Shown: piece after piece, positions 1 through 7,798 of the stretch
Layout of the letters: every line of letters starts with the position of its first letter
Position numbering within the stretch: the stretch's first letter is position 1
Assembly: GCA_029637525.1 (NCBI GenBank)
Contig: CP072660.1
Coordinates: 1-64,000 of the forward strand
DNA length: 64,000 nt
Reading direction: 5' to 3'
Origin: Desulfurococcaceae archaeon MEX13E-LK6-19
Lineage (GTDB): Archaea; Thermoproteota; Thermoprotei_A; Sulfolobales; Desulfurococcaceae
The notes under the pieces: model-generated
What the model was told of the DNA's origin: nothing
The model's database searches: none
What the model saw: only the letters and a program-made list of their open reading frames with translations
Made by a program: the position numbers and the translations under genes

Positions 1-246
1 TTTAACAAAGCCTGCTTGTAGAAGTCTTTTAACCAAGCTTCTAACAGATGTTTCTCCTATCCCAAGTTTCTCTGATAACTTCTTTCTTCCGATTGCTTCT
101 TCTTTAAGCAATAACATCAATAAAGTTATGACATGACCTTCATGAAAATGTGGCTGTACACCAATTCTCTTTACTACAATACTACTTATACTATTGAGAA
201 TACTACAATACTCAGGAATGTTTTTCTCGTAAACGTCCTCAACCAT
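1..246 (-). CDS. HTH-domain protein, N-terminal part (runs off window)
   Basis: The reverse strand from the ATG at 246 is open to the window edge, giving 82 residues. They contain a helix-turn-helix-like stretch (GRKKLSEKLGIGETSVRRL-like, residues about 56-76) of the winged-helix type used by archaeal DNA-binding proteins. Preceding residues suggest an N-terminal helix and a short His-containing loop (QPHFHEGH). The fold resembles small archaeal HTH proteins of the DUF4443 kind, but the C-terminal part is outside the window, so the role is unknown. It is divergent from the gene at 306. Confidence 0.6.
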   Translation of the reverse strand, partial: MVEDVYEKNIPEYCSILNSISSIVVKRIGVQPHFHEGHVITLLMLLLKEEAIGRKKLSEKLGIGETSVRSLVKRLLQAGFVK

Positions 247-305
247 TACCTGGCACTCCCGGAGTCAGTATTTATATAATTCTACCTACTTATAGGTGAG
301 GCAAA

Positions 306-728
306 TTGAGTTTTAGCCAAACAAAAAATATAGAACGTTTTTATACAAAACCATACCTAGTTATACCAATATTTGCCGCCATGTTCATTTTGTCTATTAT
401 TCTCCCATCATTGATCAAACCATCAACAACAAGTATACAGATCCATAACACTATCAAGGTGATAGGAACCTATCATAATGGAACTCTATACATAAATATA
501 ACGAATTATTCTGAAAAAGAAGTTATAATAAAAAAGATCGTTATAAACGATACTATAGAGTTAGACGTTTTAAAACCGAAGATTCCACCTGGGAAAACAA
601 CCATAATAGAGTATCCTATAAAAATAAAACACTCCAATATCACTTTCGGCGAAATAATCGTACTTAGAGTAATATATGAGTGTAATGGGGTAGAATACAC
701 GCGTTCAACTTTCATCATAGTGAAATAA
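306..728 (+). CDS. Membrane-anchored protein of unknown function
   Basis: This gives a 140-residue product starting at TTG, preceded by GGTGAG six bases upstream. One hydrophobic segment (about residues 17-37) acts as a signal anchor. The rest is a beta-rich, presumably extracellular domain with N-x-T/S sequons (for example NGT, NIT, NYS), consistent with an exported and glycosylated protein; the oligosaccharyltransferase lies downstream at 1882. I recognise no family. An alternating hydrophobic pattern resembles an immunoglobulin-like or CARDB-like fold, but this is only an impression. Confidence 0.6.
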   Translation: MSFSQTKNIERFYTKPYLVIPIFAAMFILSIILPSLIKPSTTSIQIHNTIKVIGTYHNGTLYINITNYSEKEVIIKKIVINDTIELDVLKPKIPPGKTTIIEYPIKIKHSNITFGEIIVLRVIYECNGVEYTRSTFIIVK

Positions 729-784
729 GCTGTAAGCTAGTTTTATTTTTCCTTAGTACATAACTTTATTTTGGTGAAGAGAAA

Positions 785-1726
785 GTGGTTTCAAGTCTTA
801 AAGGTAGAGATTTCTTAACTCTCGCTGATTATAATAGAGAAGAACTATTATTCATAATTGATACCGCGAAAATGCTTAAAGAAAGATATTATGCAGGAGA
901 AAGAATTATCCCTCTTCTACCAGGTAGAGCTCTTGCAATGATCTTCGAGAAACCAAGTACTAGAACAAGAGTAAGTTTTGAACTCGCTATGCAGCAATTA
1001 GGCGGTTATGCAATGTATCTTAATTGGCGCGACCTACAGCTTGGAAGAGGAGAAACCATAGCTGATACCGCACGTGTCCTTTCCAGGTACGTCGACGGAA
1101 TTATGGCCAGAGTCTATGAGCAAGAAAAACTTGAGGAACTCGCAAAATATAGTGATAAACCTGTCATAAATGGTTTAAGCAATTTACTTCATCCAGCACA
1201 AGCACTAAGTGACATATACACTATAATGGAGAAAAAAGGTGATCCAAAGAAACTTAAAATAGTATTTGTCGGCGACGGGGGAGATAACGTAGTACATAGT
1301 TTACTGCTAGGCCTTGCCGTACTCGGCGCAGGACTAGTTATATCATCACCTAAAGGCTACGATCCTGACCCATGGGTTCAAAAGAAGTTTGAGGAAATCT
1401 CTGCACAAACAGGTGCTTGGCTTGAAATTGAAAGAGATCCCTATGAAGCAGTAAAGGGTGCTGATGTAGTATACACTGATGTATGGGTTAGTATGGGACA
1501 AGAAGAAGAGAGAGCCAAGAGAATCAAGGATCTAGAACCCTATAGAGTAACAGTAGACCTTATGAAGCTGGCAAAGCCTAACGCTATCTTTATGCACTGC
1601 CTACCAGCACACCGCGGCGAAGAAGTTGTTGACGAGGTAATAGATGGGCCATGGAGTGTAGTATGGGAACAAGCAGAAAACAGACTTCATGTACAAAAAG
1701 CAATACTAGCCCTACTAATACCGTAA
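785..1726 (+). CDS. argF: Ornithine carbamoyltransferase
   Basis: It transfers the carbamoyl group from carbamoyl phosphate to ornithine, giving citrulline in arginine synthesis; it is cytoplasmic. The 313 residues match the usual family length. Visible motifs are the carbamoyl-phosphate site STRTR (58-62), HPAQ (136-139), the ornithine-binding SMG loop (VSMGQEEE) and the catalytic HCLP (271-274). The SMG loop and HCLP favour ornithine over aspartate carbamoyltransferase. It starts at GTG with GGTGAAGAG just upstream. No other arg genes are adjacent; in some archaea the enzyme also serves the arginine deiminase pathway, which cannot be excluded here. Confidence 0.95.
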   Translation: MVSSLKGRDFLTLADYNREELLFIIDTAKMLKERYYAGERIIPLLPGRALAMIFEKPSTRTRVSFELAMQQLGGYAMYLNWRDLQLGRGETIADTARVLSRYVDGIMARVYEQEKLEELAKYSDKPVINGLSNLLHPAQALSDIYTIMEKKGDPKKLKIVFVGDGGDNVVHSLLLGLAVLGAGLVISSPKGYDPDPWVQKKFEEISAQTGAWLEIERDPYEAVKGADVVYTDVWVSMGQEEERAKRIKDLEPYRVTVDLMKLAKPNAIFMHCLPAHRGEEVVDEVIDGPWSVVWEQAENRLHVQKAILALLIP

Positions 1727-1796
1727 ATACTCGCTATAAACCCCCTAATAATAAACCATAAACTATCATATTTTTAAAATCATTGACTGTTATTCC

Positions 1797-1812
1797 GAGA
1801 AATTTTTATCCC
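1797..1812 (+). promoter_or_regulatory. Candidate BRE/TATA promoter of the STT3 gene
   Basis: A purine-rich stretch (CGAGAAA) followed by TTTTTATCC lies about 75 bases before the ATG at 1882. The order and composition match an archaeal BRE plus TATA box. The transcript would have a leader of roughly 45 bases that includes the GGTGA ribosome site at 1872-1876. Confidence 0.4.
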
Positions 1813-1881
1813 AACGAAACCATATCGTTTATCAAATTTGAGAAAAATATCACACGCTAACCCTACATCACGGTGAACGCT

Positions 1882-4305
1882 ATGTCTACTATAAATTACT
1901 ACGAAATAATGAGAACTCTTCGTAAGATCATTAATCTCATAGAATCTAATACTCTTTACAGAAGAATTCTTGTTTACTCACTATTAACAATTATAGCGAT
2001 TGTAGCTGTTTACATAAGAGCACTACCAGCCCTTAAATGGGGTCTAGAGCTCCATGGAAATGACCCATGGATAGCTTATTGGGAGACAAAATACGTCTAT
2101 GAACACGGTCTGCTTTCATGGTGGTCTCTTACAAGAGATAATCCTGCCACACAAATATTCTGGTATCCATGGGGTAGAGACTTTGTTTTAACAGATTATC
2201 CTGGAATAGCATTATGGACCGCAATGACTTATCCAATAGCAGGAGCCTTTGGTTTAAGTCTAAAAGAATGGCTCGCCCTACAACCACTGGTTTTCGCAGC
2301 ATTATCTACATTAACAATATTTCTTGCAGTAAGAGAATTAATGGGAGGATCTAATGTAGCTGGACTCATAGGAGCACTACTCTATGCAATAATACCAGCT
2401 GCAAGCGATAGAACAATAGTCGGCTTCGTAGAGAAAGAAGGTATTGCCCTTGCATTCGTATTCCTCTTCATATACTTCTACGCCAAAGCAATGAAGACAA
2501 AAGACCCACGACAACGTCTCTACAATACAATCTTTGCAGCATTATCATTAAGCGCTGTAGGATGGTTCTGGGGTGGATTCGCCTACATACTGGTCTCAGT
2601 TCCGCTAGCGCTGGTTCTATACCCTATTTTCGCGGGAAAGAATTTCGACATAGAGATCATTAAGTACAGTATACTATTGGTGGTTCTAAGTATAGTCTTT
2701 ACATCACCTGTAGGAACTTCAATGAAGGCTCTAGGCTTCTACCCATTCAAAGTGAGTATAGGAATACTAGCTTTGGCTGCCTTTGTATTACCATTACTAT
2801 ACTATTTCCTTGCCATTAAGAAGAAGATCATAGGTAGGGGTATCTACTTTATAATAGTAGTTGCATTAGCAATCACGGGACTGACGTTAATAGCACTAGG
2901 AGTGATACCTATTGGTGCTAGATACGCTTATGCACTTGGATTAAAACCATTCCTCAAACTTGGCCCACTTGTAGAAAGTATTGAAGAGCACCAACCCGCA
3001 ATAAATCCAAGCAGACCAGCAACATTCATTAGAGTACTATATACATGGGGCTGGACAGGATTCTTCCTAGCAATTATCGGTGCGCTCTACATGCTATACA
3101 AGGGTAGACCAGAAACAATCTACGTAGGCCTGGCGTTCTTAATAGCTTTCTACGCATACATTAACGTCACATACTTCGAGGCAGCAGCCTCATCGTTAGG
3201 CATAATAACAGCCTCGGCATTCCTCACAGTTATTATGGAGAGAATAATACCGTCAAAGAGACAACAAATAGAGGAAAGTAGGAGAAAAGGTAAGAGGAGA
3301 AGAAGACAAAGAACTACTGTAACCATTTATAGAAGAGGAAGGAGTAATCTATGGCTGACAATAATACTTTTACTCATGTTATTTCTACCAATGGTTCACG
3401 CCACAACTATTCTTATCGAAACACATGAAGGCATGATACCATCAATAATGGCTGCTGGCACAAGCATAGCTAATAGGAATGACGCATGGTATGAACTAAT
3501 CGACTTCATTAAACAAAACCTCAGCAAGGATGCATTAATAGTGACATGGTGGGATTATGGCTATTGGATCTCTGTACTAACTGGTAGAAGAACATTAGCC
3601 GATGGAGCCACACTTAATGGAACACAAATAAGTCTTCTAGCTAAAATACTAACAGCATTCAATGAAACTGAAGCCCTCGAGATCCTGAAAGAACTTAAGG
3701 CACCTGTCAATGATACATACATATTGACATTTGATGTCTTCTACTTTGTTGAACAGAATAATACAGTCTATGTGTTACCATACATTAGCCAGAATCCCCA
3801 AGAATTCTATCCAACAATAGATACAGCAGGTCTTGTCGATATCAGAAAGAGTATTTGGATGATAAAAATAGGAAGACGAGATCCTGCCGATTATCTCTTC
3901 TTATTCAATAACAATAATGCTGTCCCTAGACTATTCGGCATAAGACTTGCTAGGTACTATGTGTCACCAAAATTCGGTACACCATGGGATCTACCAATAA
4001 TCTATAGAATGATGGTTAATGGAATACTGTACCTCGACAAACAAAATCCTGGAAAAGAATACCACTTCATATGGCTTAATGGAACACAAACAATAGTGCC
4101 AGCCGAGATACAGAAGTATATTGAACAACTTGGAGTAAAATACTCTATAGACGTCTTATCGATAGCCGACATGTATGGAGAGAAATACTATAGCAAATCC
4201 TCAATGATCCATATAAAACCATACAAGATCATTGCAAAACCATTCTACAACAACAAGTATCTCTATGTAGTGATATTCCTGTTCAAAGTAGAATTTAGTT
4301 CATAA
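1882..4305 (+). CDS. aglB: STT3/AglB oligosaccharyltransferase catalytic subunit
   Basis: This membrane enzyme transfers a lipid-linked glycan to Asn in N-x-S/T sequons on the outer face of the cell membrane. The long N-terminal region holds about a dozen hydrophobic helices; early on there is a metal-binding acidic motif (GNDPW). The soluble C-terminal domain carries the acceptor-binding signature WWDYG (about residues 556-560). I choose ATG 1882 rather than GTG 1873, because GGTGA at 1872-1876 is then five bases upstream. A very basic loop (about residues 450-480, with KRRRRQR) separates the last membrane helices. The 807 residues are normal for archaeal AglB. Confidence 0.93.
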   Translation: MSTINYYEIMRTLRKIINLIESNTLYRRILVYSLLTIIAIVAVYIRALPALKWGLELHGNDPWIAYWETKYVYEHGLLSWWSLTRDNPATQIFWYPWGRDFVLTDYPGIALWTAMTYPIAGAFGLSLKEWLALQPLVFAALSTLTIFLAVRELMGGSNVAGLIGALLYAIIPAASDRTIVGFVEKEGIALAFVFLFIYFYAKAMKTKDPRQRLYNTIFAALSLSAVGWFWGGFAYILVSVPLALVLYPIFAGKNFDIEIIKYSILLVVLSIVFTSPVGTSMKALGFYPFKVSIGILALAAFVLPLLYYFLAIKKKIIGRGIYFIIVVALAITGLTLIALGVIPIGARYAYALGLKPFLKLGPLVESIEEHQPAINPSRPATFIRVLYTWGWTGFFLAIIGALYMLYKGRPETIYVGLAFLIAFYAYINVTYFEAAASSLGIITASAFLTVIMERIIPSKRQQIEESRRKGKRRRRQRTTVTIYRRGRSNLWLTIILLLMLFLPMVHATTILIETHEGMIPSIMAAGTSIANRNDAWYELIDFIKQNLSKDALIVTWWDYGYWISVLTGRRTLADGATLNGTQISLLAKILTAFNETEALEILKELKAPVNDTYILTFDVFYFVEQNNTVYVLPYISQNPQEFYPTIDTAGLVDIRKSIWMIKIGRRDPADYLFLFNNNNAVPRLFGIRLARYYVSPKFGTPWDLPIIYRMMVNGILYLDKQNPGKEYHFIWLNGTQTIVPAEIQKYIEQLGVKYSIDVLSIADMYGEKYYSKSSMIHIKPYKIIAKPFYNNKYLYVVIFLFKVEFSS

Positions 4306-4383
4306 CAATATACAGTTTTTAATCCTAAAGATTAGCCCTTTTTTAACCTAATTTAAGCACTAGTACTAGCCTAGGTGAATCTA

Positions 4384-4932
4384 GTGATTTTCAAGAGACG
4401 ACGCTCTAATCCTATCAAAGCACTCTTGCGGTCGCTGGTAGCGATACGTAGTGCTATTAGTAAGCTCGATGCTCTTTTATCAAGAATTAATGGACGACGC
4501 GAGTACCTAATGCAAATGGCTTTAAAACTCGATAATATGGGCAATACTTTTCTAGCAAAGAAATATATCGAGGAGGCCAAGAGACTTGAGTTGATAGAGC
4601 AACGTATATCATACATAAAGCTAGTAATGGAGAAACTAAGCATAACTCTGGAATTATCAATAGAGTTAAAAGACTTCAATAAATCACTTGTAGGCGTAAT
4701 GGAGGTAATTGATATACTGAAGAAAGTGCCCGAATCAACAATACCCGACCTAGGAATAACTATAACCGAGCTAGAAACCTATGTGAGAGAAGCTATAAAC
4801 AGTTCAGGCGTACAATTAGGTTACGGACTACCTTCATCTCCTTCGATATCCGATGAAGAAGCAATTAGGGTTCTCGAGGAAGCAAAAACTGTAGCTAAAC
4901 AAAAACTACTTGGTGAATTAAGCACTTCATAA
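4384..4932 (+). CDS. ESCRT-III (Snf7/CdvB-type) paralog
   Basis: The predicted protein has 182 residues, a basic N-terminus (FKRRRSN), long amphipathic helices and then the stretch PESTIPDLGITITELE. This matches the PDL/LTELE core of archaeal CdvB proteins, which polymerise on membranes during Crenarchaeal cell division and vesicle budding. A short C-terminal helix after a Ser/Pro-rich linker (LPSSPSISDEEAI) resembles an ESCRT-III tail that contacts the Vps4/CdvC ATPase. The GTG at 4384 follows AGGTGA by five bases, better than GTG 4375. No cdvA or cdvC is nearby, so it is probably one of the dispersed CdvB paralogs. Confidence 0.7.
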   Translation: MIFKRRRSNPIKALLRSLVAIRSAISKLDALLSRINGRREYLMQMALKLDNMGNTFLAKKYIEEAKRLELIEQRISYIKLVMEKLSITLELSIELKDFNKSLVGVMEVIDILKKVPESTIPDLGITITELETYVREAINSSGVQLGYGLPSSPSISDEEAIRVLEEAKTVAKQKLLGELSTS

Positions 4933-5643
4933 ATAAAATATTGACGTTATTACAAATGATACTATTACACCTATAACAATGTATACACTGGTATCGAATT
5001 TACTTGATTTTCCAAGAATGGGTTTTAATGTGAACTCCTTTATCCCAGCTCCATACACATAAAGTGTTTCCATTGTATAGATTGCTCTTAGAAGCGAAAC
5101 CGCCGATGCAGCAACGAGAGCACGCCACGGCTTATCCCCTTTTAATCTAGTTACAGCATAAGCTTCACTTGAAACAAGAAGCGTGACTGGGATAAGCCTC
5201 CAAATTAAGACAAAAGAGAGGACAAGCCATTTAGGAAGCCTCATTTTTTCCAGGATAAAAGCTACATGTACTGGATTAGTAGACGAGATAAATACAAGGA
5301 TTGATGAGGCGACAACAATTATTCGCAGAAACAATGTTGTTAAGTAGATAAACCCATCAATACTCCAAGGCACAAATATTACTGAAACACCAATAATAAT
5401 CAACGCAATAGGTAATGGTGCTTTTATTGATTCTAGAAATAACATGTAATCTCTGCGTGTAATCAGAATAGCCATGGGATAAAACAGAAGAACAATTAAT
5501 AAAATTGGGTTCTTAGATAAAATTGCCGCGATGATTACTTCTATTAATACAACAAGTTTTACAATAGGATTACAGCGATCGATACTACTCTTTTTTGGAA
5601 GCGATGCAGCATAAAGTCTATCTAGGACAAACTTAACTAACAT
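4927..5643 (-). CDS. ecfT: ECF transporter transmembrane protein EcfT (module 1)
   Basis: This is the CbiQ/EcfT-family membrane scaffold that couples the S component to the ABC ATPases in energy-coupling-factor uptake of vitamins or metals. The 238 residues have several hydrophobic helices. A helical region between them includes short basic turns such as RLPKW and TRLKG, matching the EcfT coupling helices. The ATG overlaps the end of the upstream ATPase gene by 11 bases and follows GAGGGT, so it is translated as part of the S-A-T operon. Its stop overlaps the end of the ESCRT-III gene tail-to-tail by six bases. Confidence 0.85.
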   Translation of the reverse strand: MLVKFVLDRLYAASLPKKSSIDRCNPIVKLVVLIEVIIAAILSKNPILLIVLLFYPMAILITRRDYMLFLESIKAPLPIALIIIGVSVIFVPWSIDGFIYLTTLFLRIIVVASSILVFISSTNPVHVAFILEKMRLPKWLVLSFVLIWRLIPVTLLVSSEAYAVTRLKGDKPWRALVAASAVSLLRAIYTMETLYVYGAGIKEFTLKPILGKSSKFDTSVYIVIGVIVSFVITSIFYL

Positions 5644-7021
5644 AATAAATACCCTCTAGAACTCCTTTGTTAAATAATATGATTTTATCGAAACACTTTA
5701 CGAGGGAAACTATTAAATCAGGATCGTTTGTTGATACAATAATGTTTTTATCAGTACTACACATTAACGCTACAAGCTCTTTAAGAGACTCTTTATCTAC
5801 GCCGGCAGAAGGTTCGTCAAGGAGTACTATATCGTAGTCACCATAAATGCCTACAGATACAGCTATTTTCCTCAATGTACCATAGCTTAACGTATGTATT
5901 GGTTTATATAAAAACTCTTTAAATCCTAGATTTCTGCTTATTTCATCAATCTGTTCATCTGGAATACCATGGTTCTTTAATTCTTTATATGGATTCTCAT
6001 ATGTGAAAAACAATCTCGGGTCCTGAGGTATGTATATTGCTCTACCATTCTTATGAACCACACCTTTCTGCGGACTATATACCCCGGATAATACTTTCAA
6101 GAAAGTAGTTTTGCCGGAACCATTGGGGCCAATCACTAATGTTTTCTCGGATTCATTTATACATAGGCTTATGTTCTTTAAACGAAATCCCCCGCGCGGG
6201 TAACTATATGATAACCCAGCTATTTTTATGAAGGGTTCTGACTTACAATCACTAAACATGTTTTCTTTTACCTTTAGGTTATTCAATACTTCATGAAAAC
6301 TCCATGTTTTACTCTCCTCTACACGAGGCTCCCCAATATATTCGATTGCACCGCCACGTAATCTGATCTCTAAATCAATTAATCCATTGAAATCCTCTGG
6401 TCTATGAGTGGCAACAATTATTGTTAATCCTTTCTTCTTCAACAATGCCAATGAGCTATATAAATCCTTTATTCCCTCTATATCAAGAAAAGCTGTTGGC
6501 TCATCCAAAACGAGGAGCTCTGGTTCTCCTACAATATTTGATGCTAGTACTACTCTCACCACTTCTCCTCCGCTAAGTTCGAAAGTTGATCTTTCTAAGA
6601 GGTATTTGCCGCCAAGAGCCTCGAGAACAGCTTCAACTCTATATTTTATATATTTTCCATCAGTAACGCCTCTTAGTATAAGAGGGAAAGCTACTTCTTC
6701 GAACACGAATGGCGTTAATATTTGGGAAAAGGGCTCTTGACTTAAATATCCTATTTTTCCAACAAGCTCTTCTTGTCTCTCAATAGGATTTACATTTAAT
6801 ACTTCTACATCTCCATCAACAACAGCATCATAAAATCCAGGTATCAAACCAGTCAAGAGTCTTGCAAGTGTTGTTTTACCACTAGCATTAGGGCCTGTTA
6901 TCACAACAAACATTCCTTTATCTATAGAAAAAGAAATGTTTTTGAGAACAGGTATATTACTACTTTTATACATTACTGTAACATTGTCCAGAGATACTAC
7001 ATTACTGTTTTTCTGAGCCAA
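5633..7021 (-). CDS. ecfA: ECF transporter fused double ATPase (EcfA-EcfA', module 1)
   Basis: One polypeptide of 462 residues carries two ABC domains in tandem. The first has Walker A GPNASGKT (about 43-50), signature LSGGE and Walker B LVLDEPT. The second has Walker A GPNGSGKT (about 296-303), a degenerate signature LSYGT and Walker B VLLDEPS. It powers uptake by hydrolysing ATP together with EcfT. Bacterial ECF systems usually have two separate ATPase genes, so this is the fused form. Translation starts at TTG and overlaps the S-component gene by 20 bases. The altered second signature suggests unequal sites. Confidence 0.9.
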   Translation of the reverse strand: MAQKNSNVVSLDNVTVMYKSSNIPVLKNISFSIDKGMFVVITGPNASGKTTLARLLTGLIPGFYDAVVDGDVEVLNVNPIERQEELVGKIGYLSQEPFSQILTPFVFEEVAFPLILRGVTDGKYIKYRVEAVLEALGGKYLLERSTFELSGGEVVRVVLASNIVGEPELLVLDEPTAFLDIEGIKDLYSSLALLKKKGLTIIVATHRPEDFNGLIDLEIRLRGGAIEYIGEPRVEESKTWSFHEVLNNLKVKENMFSDCKSEPFIKIAGLSYSYPRGGFRLKNISLCINESEKTLVIGPNGSGKTTFLKVLSGVYSPQKGVVHKNGRAIYIPQDPRLFFTYENPYKELKNHGIPDEQIDEISRNLGFKEFLYKPIHTLSYGTLRKIAVSVGIYGDYDIVLLDEPSAGVDKESLKELVALMCSTDKNIIVSTNDPDLIVSLVKCFDKIILFNKGVLEGIYYVS

Positions 7022-7742
7022 AACCTATCCCTACACCCATCTTTCTTAATGTCTCGCTTAATGGTAAACCTATAGTTATACCTATGAGTGCTTGACCAAT
7101 ATTTACTGGAAGTTCTGTTGCAGCAACAGGTGGTTGGTACCCTAGTATGAACACTTGGTATAGGAAGTAACCGAATACCATTTCTAGACCGGCAATCATT
7201 AGTCCAATGATTTTTATTCCAACAAGCTCTTCATACTTAAAGCCTATTACGAGAACTATTACTGTAACTATTATACCCAGGATAACCCAGTATATTGGGT
7301 CTATGTTTATTATTATCTCATTGTTTCCAAGATAAAGTATTGTTTCTCCACTGTAAAGCACCGTACCAATGACTACTATTGTTGCTCCAAGAAGAATTGC
7401 CATGATCGCTAATAACTGACTCCAATACTTCCTAAACTTTATGAAGAAGTTAATTAGTGTAACAGCAAGAAGTCCTTCAATACCTTTAATAACTAGCGTT
7501 CCCGGAGCATAATGTCCATACCCAAGATATACATCAGCAAGCATTGATCCTACCCCACCAGCAAAAGCAGCTACAATAGGATCCATAGTCAAGAGAGCTG
7601 TTGTATATACCATGGTCTCTCCAAAGTTGAAGAAGCCTTTCGTAGCAGGTGTTTCAATAGCAATCATTGCTGTGGCAACGAATACTAGGGCAGTGAATAC
7701 CGCTGTATAAACAGCTCTTGCAATGAATACTCTACGCTCCAT
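7002..7742 (-). CDS. ECF transporter S component, DUF1393/PF07155-like (module 1)
   Basis: This 246-residue membrane protein has about six or more hydrophobic helices. Features typical of PF07155 S components are NFGETMVY, GGVGSMLADVYLGY and TLVIKGIEG in the N-terminal half. It should bind the substrate and dock on EcfT/EcfA encoded directly downstream in overlapping reading frames. The substrate cannot be read from sequence; relatives include riboflavin-, pyridoxine- or hydroxymethylpyrimidine-type carriers. Its promoter contains an 18-bp perfect palindrome over the TATA region, so expression is probably repressed or activated by a dimeric regulator. Confidence 0.8.
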   Translation of the reverse strand: MERRVFIARAVYTAVFTALVFVATAMIAIETPATKGFFNFGETMVYTTALLTMDPIVAAFAGGVGSMLADVYLGYGHYAPGTLVIKGIEGLLAVTLINFFIKFRKYWSQLLAIMAILLGATIVVIGTVLYSGETILYLGNNEIIINIDPIYWVILGIIVTVIVLVIGFKYEELVGIKIIGLMIAGLEMVFGYFLYQVFILGYQPPVAATELPVNIGQALIGITIGLPLSETLRKMGVGIGFGSEKQ

Positions 7743-7775
7743 AGATATCCACCTCTAAGAAATATCAAAAAGTTG

Positions 7776-7793
7776 AAACTTTATATAAAGTTT
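7776..7793. promoter_or_regulatory. 18-bp perfect palindrome over the ECF module 1 promoter
   Basis: AAACTTTATATAAAGTTT is identical to its reverse complement. Its centre (TTTATATAAA) serves as the minus-strand TATA box, about 40 bases before the S-component ATG at 7742. A regulator bound here would block TBP access. The preceding gene ends at 7799, so the palindrome lies in the 56-base gap between the threonine-synthase-like/PadR gene and the transporter operon. Confidence 0.6.
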
Positions 7794-7798
7794 GTTCT

